Shown here piece by piece: positions 17,668-28,031 of a DNA stretch of 64,000 nt. Position 1 is the stretch's first letter, and the number at the start of each line of letters is the position of its first letter. Source of the DNA: Helcococcus massiliensis (GTDB lineage Bacteria; Bacillota; Clostridia; Tissierellales; Peptoniphilaceae); assembly GCF_900258485.1 (NCBI RefSeq), contig NZ_OGVE01000002.1, forward strand, positions 186,001 to 250,000. The letters run 5' to 3'. The position numbers were made by a program, and so were the translations under genes. The notes below the pieces were generated by a model. It had not been told where the DNA came from and searched no databases. It saw nothing but the letters and a program-made list of their open reading frames with translations.

Positions 17668-19452
17668 TCAAGTCAATTTCTTTAATATATCTGCTAATTC
17701 TAAATAAACACTCTCATCTTTTGAATTGTTTTTAATAAGCTTTTCCAATTCTTTTTTCCTTAATAAAAGCTTATATCTCAATATTCTATCCCTTAATTCA
17801 TCAACCATTTGGTCTATTTTAGGACTATCTTTTGCTTCTTCGTAATCTTTAAGCAAGTTTAGACTTTTAAACAAATCTGAATTTACAAGATCACTTGCTT
17901 GATTTGAATTTTCATAGACTTTATTAATTTCGTAATAAAATTCCTTGACCTCTTCATTTTCTATGATATCTGAATGCTCTTTTAGTAAAGCGAACTTTTG
18001 CTTATCTATCATTGACATAATAAGCAACTCTTTTTCTAATTTTATATCATTAGCTTTAGTCATGTTTTCTTTTTGATTTACTGGATTTATAAGCCTGCTA
18101 CTATACTTATTGTCTTTATACCCAAAATCATTGTTATTGTAACTATTTACAGCATTTTTTCTTTCTTCTTTTGCCAATAGCTCTTTTCTTCTTATATCAA
18201 CATCCTGTCTTAAAGAGTCCGTTGATACTCCTATAAACTTTGCAGTCTTATCTGTATAAAGGTCCCTAACAGTATTCCCTTCAATATCAGCAAGGAATTC
18301 AATAATTTCTTTAATAAAATCTAATTTCTTTGGATACTTTTCATAGAGCTTTTGCAATTTAAAATCTATAGGACTTACAGCCTGGTCTTCTAGTTCATGA
18401 AAGGCTTCTTTACCATGATTAACAATAAATTCATCAGGATCTTGACCCTTTGGTAATTCCATTATGCTTAAGTTTACTTCCATGTTTTTAAATACATCTA
18501 TAGCCTTTAAGGCTGCTTTTATACCTGCTTCGTCCCCATCGTAAGCTACTATAATATTGTGTCCATACCTTTTAACAAGATTAGCTTGAGCCGGAGTAAG
18601 AGCAGTACCAAGACTAGCTACAGCATAATCAATTCCCTGGTTATAGAGACCAATCACATCCATGTAACCTTCTACTAACAATATTTTAGTCCTATTTCTA
18701 GACCTGTTTATGACATTAACCCCGTATAAGTTTTCTCCTTTTATAAATATTTCAGACTCAGGAGAATTTAAATATTTAATCTTTGAATTAGTTAGGGTCC
18801 TTGCACCAAAGCCTATTACCTGATTTTTATTATTTAATATAGGAAATATCAATCTTTCTACAAACCTATCATATACCTTGCCATTTGATTCTGATAAAAG
18901 TCCTAATTCAAGCATTTCTTCTTTGGAAACATTTTTAGAGAGCAAGTATTGCATAAGGTCATCATTTTGCCTGTTTGGTCCAGACTTTGCATAACCTAAA
19001 AAGAATCTATTTAATATCTTCTTTTGCAATCCCCTGTCTTCCATATATTTTTGAGGAAAATCATGGGTTAATAAATTTTTCATATAATATTTGGCTGCTA
19101 AAGAATTTATTTCATACATTCTTTGACGTTTTTGAGTTTTAGAATGAGAATAATTTTCTTCTGATAAGGTAATCCCCATCTTGTCAGCCAAAAACTTAAC
19201 TGCTTCTATATAATTAAGATTTTCAATCTTCATTATGAAAGATATAGCATCTCCTCCCTCATGACAACCAAAACAATGGAAGGTATTCCTTTCCGGACTA
19301 ACTGAAAAAGAAGGAGTTTTTTCATGATGAAACGGGCACAATCCTTTAAAACTGGATCCTGCCCTTTTCAATTCTACATATTCAGAAATAATAGACACTA
19401 TATCAAGCCTATCTTTTAAGTCGTTTATTTGATTTTCTGGTATGTAACCCAT
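17668..19452 (-). CDS. dnaG: DNA primase
   Basis: DnaG synthesises RNA primers at the replication fork. The CHC2 zinc finger is at residues about 39-65 (CPFHHEKTPSF...FHCFGCHEGGDA). The TOPRIM domain follows, with EGYMDVIGL near 260 and YDGDEAGIKA near 305. The C-terminal helicase-binding domain occupies about 470-594. Length 594 is normal. It sits in the classic dnaG-rpoD pair. Confidence 0.97.
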   Translation of the reverse strand: MGYIPENQINDLKDRLDIVSIISEYVELKRAGSSFKGLCPFHHEKTPSFSVSPERNTFHCFGCHEGGDAISFIMKIENLNYIEAVKFLADKMGITLSEENYSHSKTQKRQRMYEINSLAAKYYMKNLLTHDFPQKYMEDRGLQKKILNRFFLGYAKSGPNRQNDDLMQYLLSKNVSKEEMLELGLLSESNGKVYDRFVERLIFPILNNKNQVIGFGARTLTNSKIKYLNSPESEIFIKGENLYGVNVINRSRNRTKILLVEGYMDVIGLYNQGIDYAVASLGTALTPAQANLVKRYGHNIIVAYDGDEAGIKAALKAIDVFKNMEVNLSIMELPKGQDPDEFIVNHGKEAFHELEDQAVSPIDFKLQKLYEKYPKKLDFIKEIIEFLADIEGNTVRDLYTDKTAKFIGVSTDSLRQDVDIRRKELLAKEERKNAVNSYNNNDFGYKDNKYSSRLINPVNQKENMTKANDIKLEKELLIMSMIDKQKFALLKEHSDIIENEEVKEFYYEINKVYENSNQASDLVNSDLFKSLNLLKDYEEAKDSPKIDQMVDELRDRILRYKLLLRKKELEKLIKNNSKDESVYLELADILKKLT

Positions 19453-19496
19453 AAAACCTCTATTTCTTTAAAATAAATATCAACAAATTTTGTAAA

Positions 19497-20294
19497 TTAA
19501 TTTTCTATATGTTCTATAATTTTTGCTGCAGTTTCTTCAATCGTAGAAGATGATACATCAATAACCACGCAACCTAATTCATCAAATAGTTCTTTTGCGT
19601 AATCTAATTCTTTTTGAATTCTTTCATTCTGCGCATAAGTTGAGTCAAGTGATAAACCAAGAGTTGCTAGTCTTTCATTTCTAATTTCATTTAATTTTTC
19701 AGGATCTATAATAAGTCCTATCAACTTTTTAGGGTCTACCTGGTAGATTTCTTTAGGAATGTTTACCTCAGGAACTAAAGGTAGGTTAGCCACTTTATAA
19801 GACTTGTTGGCTAGATATACTGATAGGGGTGTTTTTGATGTACGTGATACACCCAATAAAACTACATCAGCTTCTAAAAATCCAGCCGGATTTTTACCAT
19901 CATCAAAGTTCATAGCAAATTCTATAGCTTCAATTTTGTCAAAGTACTCATTGTCTAAAACTCTGATCAATCCTGCTTCTCTAGTAGCTTTCTCATTTGT
20001 AAATTGTTCAATTTGATTTAATGAATTTGCTAATAGATCAATAAGCAAAACTTCATCTCTACCCTCAGCTAACTCTTTTAGTTCAGTTGCTATTTCATCT
20101 TTAGCAACAGTAACTAAAATAATAGTTTTACCATCTGGTAGGTGATCAAATACTTGTTGACAAGCCTCTATAGTATTTATATTTGAAAATCTTTTTTTTA
20201 CAAATTCTAAATTAGGAAATTGTATTAATATAGCATTTGCTATCTGGTTAACTGTTTCGCCTGTTGAATCTGATACAGTAAATAAATTATACAT
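19497..20294 (-). CDS. Pyruvate, phosphate dikinase regulatory protein (DUF299)
   Basis: This 265-residue bifunctional kinase/pyrophosphorylase of the PPDK/PEPS regulator family phosphorylates the dikinase using ADP and reverses this with phosphate. It shows SDSTGETVNQIANA near the N-terminus and the nucleotide-binding GVSRTSKTPLSVYLA near residues 149-163. It lies between glyS and dnaG, the same place as yqfL in B. subtilis. No ppdK gene is in the window, so the target is inferred. Confidence 0.93.
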   Translation of the reverse strand: MYNLFTVSDSTGETVNQIANAILIQFPNLEFVKKRFSNINTIEACQQVFDHLPDGKTIILVTVAKDEIATELKELAEGRDEVLLIDLLANSLNQIEQFTNEKATREAGLIRVLDNEYFDKIEAIEFAMNFDDGKNPAGFLEADVVLLGVSRTSKTPLSVYLANKSYKVANLPLVPEVNIPKEIYQVDPKKLIGLIIDPEKLNEIRNERLATLGLSLDSTYAQNERIQKELDYAKELFDELGCVVIDVSSSTIEETAAKIIEHIEN

Positions 20295-20296
20295 AC

Positions 20297-22369
20297 CTAC
20301 CTCACTATTTTTCTTGGGTCAAATATTTTCAATATTCTGTCAGCAACACTTTTAACCATTGCTAAACGGTTAGCTTTTAAGTTTTCGTCTTCAACCATTA
20401 CATGTGTATTGTCTAAATAATCATTGAATTTATCAACAATAGGATCTAAAAATTCTCTAATTTCTGCCAAGTTTCCTTGGTTTATTAGCTTATCTACCTG
20501 ATCAAGTTCTGATAAAGCATGGTATACATCCATATCTTCTTCTAATAATGAAGCTTGGTCTACTTCAGATCTTTCTGCTTTTGAGGATATGTTTACTAGT
20601 CTTACATATTTTGTGGTTATTTCATCAAAATATTCATCACTTTTAGCCATTTCATCTAAGCTTACAACCTTGTTGTACATTTCTCTGATATTCAAATCCT
20701 TTTGGCCTAATACAGAGTCTATAATGTCATATCTGAATCCTCTTTCAGATAATAAGTTTTCAAACCTACCTAAAATAAAGTTTTCAACCTTATCTCTTAC
20801 TTCTTTGAACTCAAAGTTTTCTCCAAACATATCTACATAGTTGTATAAGGATTCACTTATCATCGCTCTTAAGTCTACATTAATCTTGTATTCTATAAGA
20901 ATATTTAATATACCTAAAACAGCCCTTCTTTGCCCATATAAGTCTTGAGAACCAGTTACTTCAATTCCAGCAGAATGAAGACCTGTAATAGTATCTAATT
21001 TATCAGCTATTGATAAAATTCTACCACTTATAGTTTCTGGTAAATCAGCTCCTGATTTTACTGGCATATATTGTTCTTCAATAGCCTTGGCAACTAAAGG
21101 ACTTTCTCCAGATTTCTCCGCAAAAACCCTACCTATAATACCTTGTAATTCAGTAAATTCTATTACAGTCTGAGTAACTAAGTCAGCCTTTGCTAAATAA
21201 GCTGCTCTTTTAGAAATATTTATAGCATCTAGACCACTTTCGATATTTTCACCTAAAGTCTCAACTAATTTTTCAAGTCTTTGGGTCTTATCAAGCATAT
21301 TACCTAAACCTTCTACAAAACCAACATGTTCTAATTCTGGAACATATTCTTCAAGTTTTTTCTCCATATCTTTTTCATAGAAAAACTTAGCATCTTCAAG
21401 TCTTGCTACTAGCACCTTTTCGTTACCTGTAGCTACTACATCAAGTCCTTTATCATCCCCATTTCTTACACCTAAGAAGTATGGCAAAAGATTATTATCA
21501 TCATCTTCAACCGGGAAATATCTTTGGTGGTCTTTCATTGGAGTTATAATTACTTCTTTTGGAAGGTTTAGATATTCAGAATCAAATTTACCCATGAAAG
21601 CTGTTGGGTATTCATTTATATAAACTAATTCTTCTAATAAATCTTCATCTTCTAGATAGTGGCCACCTATTTCTTTAGAGAGCCTATTTATTCCTCGGAG
21701 AATCATTTTCTTTCTTTTTTCTTCTGAAACAATTACATAATTCGCTTCTAATAAGCTCTCGTAATCATCTATAGAAGTAATTACAATATTGTCAGAACCT
21801 AAAGTTCTATGCCCTTTGGTAACATTTGAAACTTTTATTCCTTCTAAATCAAATTTTAAAACTGCATCATCTAAGAGTGATACAATCCACCTGATAGGTC
21901 TTAAAAATCTTATATTTTTACCACCCCATCTCATTTGTCTTGGATTGGAGATATTTTTGATTATATTTGGAACGCTTTCTTTTAACAGCTGGTCAAGTTT
22001 TTTATTTTCTTTAACGATAACAGCATAAATATACTCTTCACCATTTACTTCTTCATAGACAATATCCTCAAGGCTAATATTTTTAGATTTCATAAAGCCT
22101 TGTAAGGCCTTGCTTGGTAATCCTTGGTCATCAAAGGCAATTTTTCTAGAAGGTCCTTTGATTTTTTCTTTTTGATTACTCTTATTAGCCTCAATATTTT
22201 TTATCAATAAGGAAAATCTTCTTGGTGTAGATGTAACCTTTATATCTTCAAAAGTAAAATTGTTTTCTAATAAAGTTTTTTCCAAATTATTTTTTAATTG
22301 GCTTTCTGTACTAGGAATGTATTTTGCTGGAAACTCCTCAACACCAATTTCTAATAAATAATTACTCAT
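20297..22369 (-). CDS. glyS: Glycyl-tRNA synthetase beta subunit
   Basis: The 690-residue beta subunit of the bacterial alpha2beta2 glycyl-tRNA synthetase binds the tRNA. It begins with the family signature [14 protein letters not shown] and has the HD-like central domain and a C-terminal anticodon-binding domain. It overlaps glyQ by 8 nt and is 2 bp upstream of the PPDK regulator gene. No T-box leader is present; expression presumably follows the long cluster transcript. Confidence 0.97.
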   Translation of the reverse strand: MSNYLLEIGVEEFPAKYIPSTESQLKNNLEKTLLENNFTFEDIKVTSTPRRFSLLIKNIEANKSNQKEKIKGPSRKIAFDDQGLPSKALQGFMKSKNISLEDIVYEEVNGEEYIYAVIVKENKKLDQLLKESVPNIIKNISNPRQMRWGGKNIRFLRPIRWIVSLLDDAVLKFDLEGIKVSNVTKGHRTLGSDNIVITSIDDYESLLEANYVIVSEEKRKKMILRGINRLSKEIGGHYLEDEDLLEELVYINEYPTAFMGKFDSEYLNLPKEVIITPMKDHQRYFPVEDDDNNLLPYFLGVRNGDDKGLDVVATGNEKVLVARLEDAKFFYEKDMEKKLEEYVPELEHVGFVEGLGNMLDKTQRLEKLVETLGENIESGLDAINISKRAAYLAKADLVTQTVIEFTELQGIIGRVFAEKSGESPLVAKAIEEQYMPVKSGADLPETISGRILSIADKLDTITGLHSAGIEVTGSQDLYGQRRAVLGILNILIEYKINVDLRAMISESLYNYVDMFGENFEFKEVRDKVENFILGRFENLLSERGFRYDIIDSVLGQKDLNIREMYNKVVSLDEMAKSDEYFDEITTKYVRLVNISSKAERSEVDQASLLEEDMDVYHALSELDQVDKLINQGNLAEIREFLDPIVDKFNDYLDNTHVMVEDENLKANRLAMVKSVADRILKIFDPRKIVR

Positions 22370-23246
22370 TACTTTCCCCCTTATTTAATAATGGGAATCC
22401 TTTTTCTTCTCTTTTTTCTAAATAGTTCTCTGCTACTTTTCTAGCTAAATTTCTCACCTTTAAAATATAATTATTTCTCTCGGATTGAGATATGGCTCCC
22501 CTAGCATCTAGGGTGTTAAATATGTGAGAACATTTTAAAGTGTAGTCATAAGCTGGTAATACTAATTTTAATTCAGATAATCTTTCTGCTTCTTTTTCAT
22601 ACATTTCAAAAGTTTTAAATAACATCTTTGTATCTGCATGGTCAAAGGCGTAAGATGAATTTTCATATTCTGCATCTTTAAATAAGTCACCATAGGTGAT
22701 TTCATCATTCCATTTTAAATCATATACAGAGTCAACATTTTGAATATACATGGCTAATCTTTCAATTCCCATTGTGATTTCACCAGTCTCTATGTCTAGA
22801 GGAATCCCTCCTACTTGCTGGAAGTAAGTAAATTGTGTGATCTCCATCCCATCTAACCAGACTTCCCAGCCAACTCCCCATGCACCTAAGGTTGGTGATT
22901 CCCAGTTATCTTCAACAAATCTAATATCATGAATACTTGGATCTATGCCAATTTCTTCAAGAGATTTTAGGTATATATCTTGAATGTCTTCTGGTGTTGG
23001 TTTTAATATTACTTGTAACTGGTGGTGTTGGTATAATCTATTAGGATTTTCACCATACCTACCATCAGATGGTCTTCTTGATGGTTCTACATAAACAGTC
23101 TTCCAAGGTTCTGGTCCTAATGATTTTAAAAATGTATTAGGATTCATAGTCCCCGCACCCTTTTCTACATCATAGGGTTCTAGAACTACAGCACCTCTTT
23201 CAGCCCAGAAGGACTTTAACTTATCCATCATTTCTTGTAAATTCAT
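22362..23246 (-). CDS. glyQ: Glycyl-tRNA synthetase alpha subunit
   Basis: The 294-residue class II catalytic subunit activates glycine and charges tRNA-Gly. Characteristic motifs are visible, including [20 protein letters not shown] near residues 54-73 and [18 protein letters not shown] near 127-144. It starts at ATG after AGGAGTAAGA, 10 bp after recO. The gene order era-recO-glyQ-glyS is standard for Firmicutes. Confidence 0.97.
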   Translation of the reverse strand: MNLQEMMDKLKSFWAERGAVVLEPYDVEKGAGTMNPNTFLKSLGPEPWKTVYVEPSRRPSDGRYGENPNRLYQHHQLQVILKPTPEDIQDIYLKSLEEIGIDPSIHDIRFVEDNWESPTLGAWGVGWEVWLDGMEITQFTYFQQVGGIPLDIETGEITMGIERLAMYIQNVDSVYDLKWNDEITYGDLFKDAEYENSSYAFDHADTKMLFKTFEMYEKEAERLSELKLVLPAYDYTLKCSHIFNTLDARGAISQSERNNYILKVRNLARKVAENYLEKREEKGFPLLNKGESNE

Positions 23247-23256
23247 TCTTACTCCT

Positions 23257-24009
23257 TTAATTAGCTCCTATAAGCTTCTTGAACATATTTAAGGAAGCCG
23301 GAACCTTTATATCTAAATTATAAAATATAAAATCAATTATTAAATTAAATATCTTAATCTGATCTATTCCACCATCTATTATACCAAGCTTTTCGAAAAC
23401 TCCTAATAAAATATCAATTAAATATTGGTACTCTTCAAAACTAAGTCTAATAGCATTTTCTGTATAATGATTTTGGCATAATATTCCGCCTAGCTCTTTA
23501 GAAAAATATACTTGTTTGAACTTGCTTGTCTTACATTTCAGGCAAGAAAAAATAGACGGTTTGTAACCTATCATAGATATATATTTTATCAAAAACATAT
23601 TAGCAATCTTAAGAATATCTTCTTTGTCACTATTATCATTCAAAGTCGATAAAGCCTTGACTAGTAGGGAATAATGATCTTTTTCCACCTGGTCTTTAAT
23701 AGATGTTCTTTCGACAATATCTAAAAATAATTGACCTAGGTATATATTCATAAGGCCTTGCCTTAAATTTAAATTGTCATTAATAATTTCCCCATCTTTT
23801 AAATAATAGAAATCCCCTGACCTATTGGCTTCAAAGTATAATTCGGTAAAGCTTGCAACTAAATTTTGTTTTTTTGATTTTGGTTTTTTTACTCCCCTAG
23901 CCATTAGAGAGATAAAGCCTTTATCTTCAGTAAGGACGGTTACTATTTTGCTTGTATCTCCGTAGTCTACAGACCTAAACACTAAACCCTTAAAATTATA
24001 TGTATCCAA
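23257..24009 (-). CDS. recO: DNA repair protein RecO
   Basis: RecO loads RecA onto SSB-coated single-stranded DNA together with RecR. The N-terminal OB fold is at residues 1-80 ([20 protein letters not shown]). The zinc-binding cysteines CLKC and a later cysteine in GGILCQNH lie at about 155-180. It starts at TTG and overlaps the end of era by 14 nt; the GAGG ribosome site is 11 nt upstream, which suggests translational coupling to era. Confidence 0.92.
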   Translation of the reverse strand: MDTYNFKGLVFRSVDYGDTSKIVTVLTEDKGFISLMARGVKKPKSKKQNLVASFTELYFEANRSGDFYYLKDGEIINDNLNLRQGLMNIYLGQLFLDIVERTSIKDQVEKDHYSLLVKALSTLNDNSDKEDILKIANMFLIKYISMIGYKPSIFSCLKCKTSKFKQVYFSKELGGILCQNHYTENAIRLSFEEYQYLIDILLGVFEKLGIIDGGIDQIKIFNLIIDFIFYNLDIKVPASLNMFKKLIGAN

Positions 24010-24883
24010 AGTCTTTCAACCTCAAGTCTTTTTTTCTCCAGTCTTTTGCAACCTTAACCCAAATATTTAAGTTAACTTTTGAATCCATGAGATTTTGAAT
24101 ATCTTGTCTGGCTTCGCTGCCTATTTTTTTAAGCATGCTTCCGCCTTTTCCAATAACCATTCCCTTGTGTGAATTTTGTTCAACAAATAAGTTTACATCA
24201 ATATCCAACAAGTCTTTACCTTCTCTTTGTCTAATCTGTAAAACTTCAACAGCTATACCATGAGGTATTTCCTGGCGCATATTTCTAAGCACTTTTTCCC
24301 TAACTATTTCAGCAATTATATTCCTTTCAGGTTGGTCTGTAATATAGTCTGATGGATAATACATAGGACCTTCAGAAAGTAAGTCATATACTGCATCAAA
24401 GTATTGGTCAAAGTTTTTTTCTTCCAAGGCTGAAATAGGAATAATTCTTTCAAAAGCATTCATTTTTTCATACTTTTTAATCAAATCTTGTATCTGTTTC
24501 TCATCCTCTGCAAGGTCTATTTTATTTATTAGTAATATTTTTTTAGTTGATATACCGGACAATTCATCTAAAATGTACTGGTCTAGCTTTCCTATATCTT
24601 CGCTTAAATCCACCATGAAGGTTATCAAGTCAACTTCATTTAATGTAGATTTAGATACAGTCAACATATAGTCGCCTAGCTTATTTTTAGGCATCTGAAT
24701 GCCAGGAGTATCTAAAAATATAGCTTGCATCCTATCATCTGTATATATCATCTGTATTTTGTTTCTGGTAGTTTGTGGTTTATCTGAAATGATTGAAATT
24801 TTCTCACCAACCACACCGTTAAGCAAGGTTGATTTTCCAACATTTGGTCTACCCACAACTGTTATAAATCCTGATTTAAACAT
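23996..24883 (-). CDS. era: GTPase Era
   Basis: Era binds 16S rRNA and assists 30S subunit maturation. G1 is GRPNVGKST (residues 11-19), G3 is DTPG near 59 and G4 is NKID near 121. The C-terminal KH domain is at about 200-295, with GKGGSMLKKIG. Length 295 is typical. GGAG precedes the ATG. It is 7 bp from the dgkA-PAP2 gene and overlaps recO. Confidence 0.97.
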   Translation of the reverse strand: MFKSGFITVVGRPNVGKSTLLNGVVGEKISIISDKPQTTRNKIQMIYTDDRMQAIFLDTPGIQMPKNKLGDYMLTVSKSTLNEVDLITFMVDLSEDIGKLDQYILDELSGISTKKILLINKIDLAEDEKQIQDLIKKYEKMNAFERIIPISALEEKNFDQYFDAVYDLLSEGPMYYPSDYITDQPERNIIAEIVREKVLRNMRQEIPHGIAVEVLQIRQREGKDLLDIDVNLFVEQNSHKGMVIGKGGSMLKKIGSEARQDIQNLMDSKVNLNIWVKVAKDWRKKDLRLKDFGYI

Positions 24884-24890
24884 AAGTCTC

Positions 24891-25640
24891 CTATATAAAT
24901 TTCATAAATAATAATAAGGCTAGTAATATTCCTAAAATAGCTCCCAAAATAACTTCTTTTAAACTATGAATTTTAGCCTCATACCTTGATTCTGCAACTA
25001 TTATAGCAAGCATATTAACAATAACAATTAGTGTTATATTATCAGCCAAGATTGTAGCTATTGTTGATAAATTAAAAGCTAAGGCTGCATGACCAGATAC
25101 ACTGCCTCCAAATAGGTGGCTGGTATCTTTTTTATAAAATATTCCTTTCAATAAAAGAACAGCTATCAAAGTTACAACTATAGAAATAACTATCATGTGT
25201 TCAACATTTTCCATGGCTTTTAATTGAAAGGAACCTTTCTCTATCATATCTTTTATCTTTGGATATATAAGTAAGTATCCTACAAAGACAGAAGCTATAG
25301 CTGAAAGTAAAACTGCGCCAGCCGCTATGTCTTTTGTTTTCTTAGCAAGTTCATGATATTTATTGTCCGATGCCAGATCAGTCAGAACTTCTATTGCAGT
25401 ATTAAATAATTCTGAAACTAAAACAAAAACAACCGTCAGGCCGATAACTATCAATTCTAGTCTAGTAAAATCTAATATCATGGCTAAGATTATAATAAAA
25501 AAGGCCATAAACATATGAAAGAACATATTTCTTTCTGTGCTTATGCTCTCGATAATTCCATTAATAGCATTATTGAAAGAATCAACTATCTTACTATTAT
25601 TTTTTACTTTTTTTGATTCTTCATTATCATATGACTTCAT
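24891..25640 (-). CDS. Diacylglycerol kinase-PAP2 phosphatase fusion
   Basis: The N-terminal half (residues about 15-130) is a DgkA-type undecaprenol/diacylglycerol kinase, with SELFNTAIEVLTD and KDIAAGAVLL. The C-terminal half (about 145-249) is a PAP2 phosphatase, with GGSVSGHAALAF and SRYEAKIHSLKEV. In Firmicutes dgkA alone usually lies between ybeY and era, so the phosphatase domain is an addition. The fusion could interconvert undecaprenol and undecaprenyl phosphate for cell-wall lipid recycling. Six or more membrane helices are evident. Its start overlaps ybeY by 4 nt. Confidence 0.88.
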   Translation of the reverse strand: MKSYDNEESKKVKNNSKIVDSFNNAINGIIESISTERNMFFHMFMAFFIIILAMILDFTRLELIVIGLTVVFVLVSELFNTAIEVLTDLASDNKYHELAKKTKDIAAGAVLLSAIASVFVGYLLIYPKIKDMIEKGSFQLKAMENVEHMIVISIVVTLIAVLLLKGIFYKKDTSHLFGGSVSGHAALAFNLSTIATILADNITLIVIVNMLAIIVAESRYEAKIHSLKEVILGAILGILLALLLFMKFI

Positions 25641-26086
25641 TTGAATATACCTAATTTTTTCATTATTTCTTTTTCTTTACTTCTCATCTCTAGCCTATCA
25701 TCATCCTCTATATGGTCATAACCTAAAAGATGAAGTAAAGAATGAATTGATAGGTAAATAAATTCTCTTTCTTCACTATGGTTAAATTCTTTAGCCTGTT
25801 CCTTTACCCTTTGGCTTGAAATAACTATATCCCCAAGCATTCCACTAGAAGGGATTTGTCCTCTTTCAAACAAGGGAAATGATAAGACATCAGTTTCCTT
25901 ATCTACTGACCTATAGTCTCTATTTAGAATTCTTATCTCTTCTGGACTAACCACAGATATAGAAATTTCATAATCTTGACCATATCCCGCTAAATCTAAG
26001 GCAGTTTCTAAAGCTTCTTCTATTTTTTTTAGCATGGAGTCAGAAATTTTTATATCTTCATTTTCATTATTTATAAGAATATCCAT
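25637..26086 (-). CDS. ybeY: Endoribonuclease YbeY
   Basis: YbeY is a metal-dependent RNase for 16S rRNA 3' end maturation and ribosome quality control. The zinc motif HSLLHLLGYDH lies at about residues 115-125. Length 149 fits. It follows phoH by 4 bp and overlaps the next gene by 4 nt, as in the conserved phoH-ybeY-dgkA-era order. Confidence 0.96.
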   Translation of the reverse strand: MDILINNENEDIKISDSMLKKIEEALETALDLAGYGQDYEISISVVSPEEIRILNRDYRSVDKETDVLSFPLFERGQIPSSGMLGDIVISSQRVKEQAKEFNHSEEREFIYLSIHSLLHLLGYDHIEDDDRLEMRSKEKEIMKKLGIFK

Positions 26087-26090
26087 TTGC

Positions 26091-27092
26091 CTATTCCTTA
26101 TTTTCCTTATCTTTATTTCTCAGCTCATGTTTTTCTTTCATCTCTTGGTCATACTTATCATAAGCTTCTATAATTCTTTGTACTAGAGGGTGTCTAACTA
26201 CATCACTACTATCTAATTCTATAAACTTAATTCCCTCTATCCCCTTCAGGATTTTTCTTATCGTAACTAAGCCTGATTTTTTACCTCTTGGAAGGTCTAG
26301 CTGGGTAATATCACCAGTGATTATAGCCTTAGAACCATAACCCATCCTGGTTAAAAACATCTTCATCTGTTCAGCAGTAGTGTTTTGAGCCTCATCTAAA
26401 ATAATAAATGAATTATCTAAGGTTCTACCTCTCATATAAGCCAAAGGAGCCACCTCTATTTGTCCTCTTTCCATCAATTTTAGATAGGTTTCAGGCCCCA
26501 TTATTTCATATAGGGCATCATAAAGAGGTCTTAAATATGGATCTATTTTTTCTTGCAAATCACCAGGTAAGAAACCAAGTGATTCTCCAGCTTCAACTGC
26601 TGGTCTTGTAAGTATAATCCTATTCACTTCCTTATTTTTAAAAGCTTCTATAGCCATGGCCATAGCTAAGTATGTTTTACCAGTACCTGCTGGTCCTATA
26701 CCAAAGACAACACCATTATTTCTTATCATATCCACATATTTTTTTTGACCAATAGTCTTTGGTCTTATAGGCTTACCTTGATAAGTAGTAACCACTACAT
26801 CATTTAGAGCATCTTTTATCTTATCACTATTATTTTTCTTTTCCATATCTACAGCATATCTTACATCTTCAATGCTTAGGGTATTTTTACTTTCAATAAT
26901 TTCGAATAGAACATCGAATAAATGGCTTATCATAGGCAATAAGTTTTCATCTGCCTTTATTCTAAGTCTACCATTATCAAGTTTAATCCTAGCTCCAAAA
27001 GATTCCTCTATAAAGTTTATATTTTTATCTAAATCTCCAAACAAGATCCTTACGTCTTGTCCGTCTTTTAAATCGTAATATATTTTTTTAAT
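26091..27092 (-). CDS. PhoH family ATPase, probable ATT start
   Basis: PhoH-like P-loop ATPases bind RNA and typically neighbour ybeY. Walker A is GPAGTGKTYLAMA and Walker B is SFIILDEAQN. The usual start candidate, TTG at 27044, has no well-spaced ribosome site and cuts off sequence that looks like the family's N-terminus (YDLKDGQDVRILFGDLDKN). The frame is open up to 27095, where GGAGG (27099-27103) sits 6 nt before an ATT codon at 27092. I therefore choose ATT, a rare but known start codon, giving 333 residues. TTG remains the conservative alternative (317 residues). Confidence 0.88.
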   Translation of the reverse strand: MKKIYYDLKDGQDVRILFGDLDKNINFIEESFGARIKLDNGRLRIKADENLLPMISHLFDVLFEIIESKNTLSIEDVRYAVDMEKKNNSDKIKDALNDVVVTTYQGKPIRPKTIGQKKYVDMIRNNGVVFGIGPAGTGKTYLAMAMAIEAFKNKEVNRIILTRPAVEAGESLGFLPGDLQEKIDPYLRPLYDALYEIMGPETYLKLMERGQIEVAPLAYMRGRTLDNSFIILDEAQNTTAEQMKMFLTRMGYGSKAIITGDITQLDLPRGKKSGLVTIRKILKGIEGIKFIELDSSDVVRHPLVQRIIEAYDKYDQEMKEKHELRNKDKENKE

Positions 27093-27126
27093 AATTAGCC
27101 TCCATTTTTGTCTTATTTATATGTGT

Positions 27127-27155
27127 ATTATACTATAAGTCAGCAAATTTATAAA
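27127..27155 (-). promoter_or_regulatory. Promoter of the phoH-rpoD cluster
   Basis: TATAAT (27127-27132) is 17 bp from TTTATA (27150-27155). The transcript would start about 25 nt before the GGAGG site used by phoH. An upstream ATG (27105) opens only a five-codon frame. Confidence 0.6.
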
Positions 27156-27225
27156 CTTATGAAACGCTGAATACTTTATTTTACATCACTTTTATGCTAA
27201 TATTAAAAAATAGAGGAGGATAAAT

Positions 27226-27849
27226 ATGAAAAAAATAAAAATCATATTGTCAATCTTGGCCTTGAGTTTAATTTTTGTAGCATGTTCTGATAAAAAACAA
27301 AAAGAAACTCAACAAGAAACTGTCAATGAAACTGTTAAAGAATCAGTTAAAGAGACTATGACAGAAACACAAAAAGAAACTGAAAATAACGCTGTAAAAT
27401 CTGAAGATAATATTGTTGTCGAAGATAAAGAAAGTGGATCTGACAATCCTAAATCAAAAGAAATTAATGTAAAACAATCAGAAGCAAAAGAGTTAAATAG
27501 TGATCTAACAGCAGAAATGCAAAACTTCTTAAAAGATTACTCTGTAACCCTTATAGAAAGCGATGATTTAAACTACAACCAATTTCCTAAAGAAAACTTA
27601 CAAGCTATTGCTAAATACGAAACCAAAGATTCTATTGGTTATGTAGTTAGATACGGAGAAAACAAAATTGGTAATGCTGTTTACTATAAAGAATCTACTA
27701 CCGGCGTATTTGTAGTGTTTAATGGAGAAAATATTTTAGGCGATAATAATTTAATCAAAAATGATAGCCCAGAAGAATACAAAGAAGCTGCAAAGAAAAT
27801 AATAGCTTCTCAAGTTTCTGGTGAAGCTGATATAAAATACGCTTATTAA
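27226..27849 (+). CDS. Lipoprotein with K-E-T repeat tether, unknown function
   Basis: The lipoprotein signal peptide ends in the lipobox LIFVAC, with the lipidated cysteine at residue 20. Residues about 25-60 are a low-complexity tether rich in K-E-T repeats (VKESVKETMTETQKET). The C-terminal domain (about 95-207) is compact, mixed alpha/beta, and I do not recognise it. AGAGGAGG precedes the ATG, and an extended -10 element lies upstream. It is monocistronic, with a terminator at 27867-27913. Similar tethers occur in the lipoproteins at 30032 and 63693. Confidence 0.85.
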   Translation: MKKIKIILSILALSLIFVACSDKKQKETQQETVNETVKESVKETMTETQKETENNAVKSEDNIVVEDKESGSDNPKSKEINVKQSEAKELNSDLTAEMQNFLKDYSVTLIESDDLNYNQFPKENLQAIAKYETKDSIGYVVRYGENKIGNAVYYKESTTGVFVVFNGENILGDNNLIKNDSPEEYKEAAKKIIASQVSGEADIKYAY

Positions 27850-27866
27850 AAAATATTTATATTCAC

Positions 27867-27913
27867 AAAGGTGGTGTGTCAGAATGACTAAATTTCTGAT
27901 ACACTACCTTTTT
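27867..27913 (+). terminator. Terminator of the 207-residue lipoprotein gene
   Basis: AAAGGTGGTGTGTCAGAA pairs with TTTCTGATACACTACCTTT with small bulges, and a T run follows. A 21-codon ORF falls inside it but is explained by the hairpin. Confidence 0.75.
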
Positions 27914-28031
27914 AACTTTATAAATAAAATAATATTAATTTATTGCTTGATATATTGATTTTAAGGTATAATTAAGCTGTATAAGTGGATTAAAGTTTTA
28001 TTAAGATAATCCCATATTACAAGGAGGTTGT

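Noticed and set aside
23247-23256. T-box leader for glyQS
   Set aside because: glyQ follows recO by 10 bp inside a long cluster, so there is no room for a T-box.
27088-27105. Five-codon leader ORF (MEANY) before phoH
   Set aside because: It lacks its own ribosome site and overlaps the phoH Shine-Dalgarno; nothing suggests attenuation.
27882-27947. 21-codon ORF (MTKFLIHYLFNFINKI...) with a GGTGG-like site
   Set aside because: Its first half is the terminator hairpin of the preceding lipoprotein gene, and the rest is AT-rich sequence that gives hydrophobic codons by chance.
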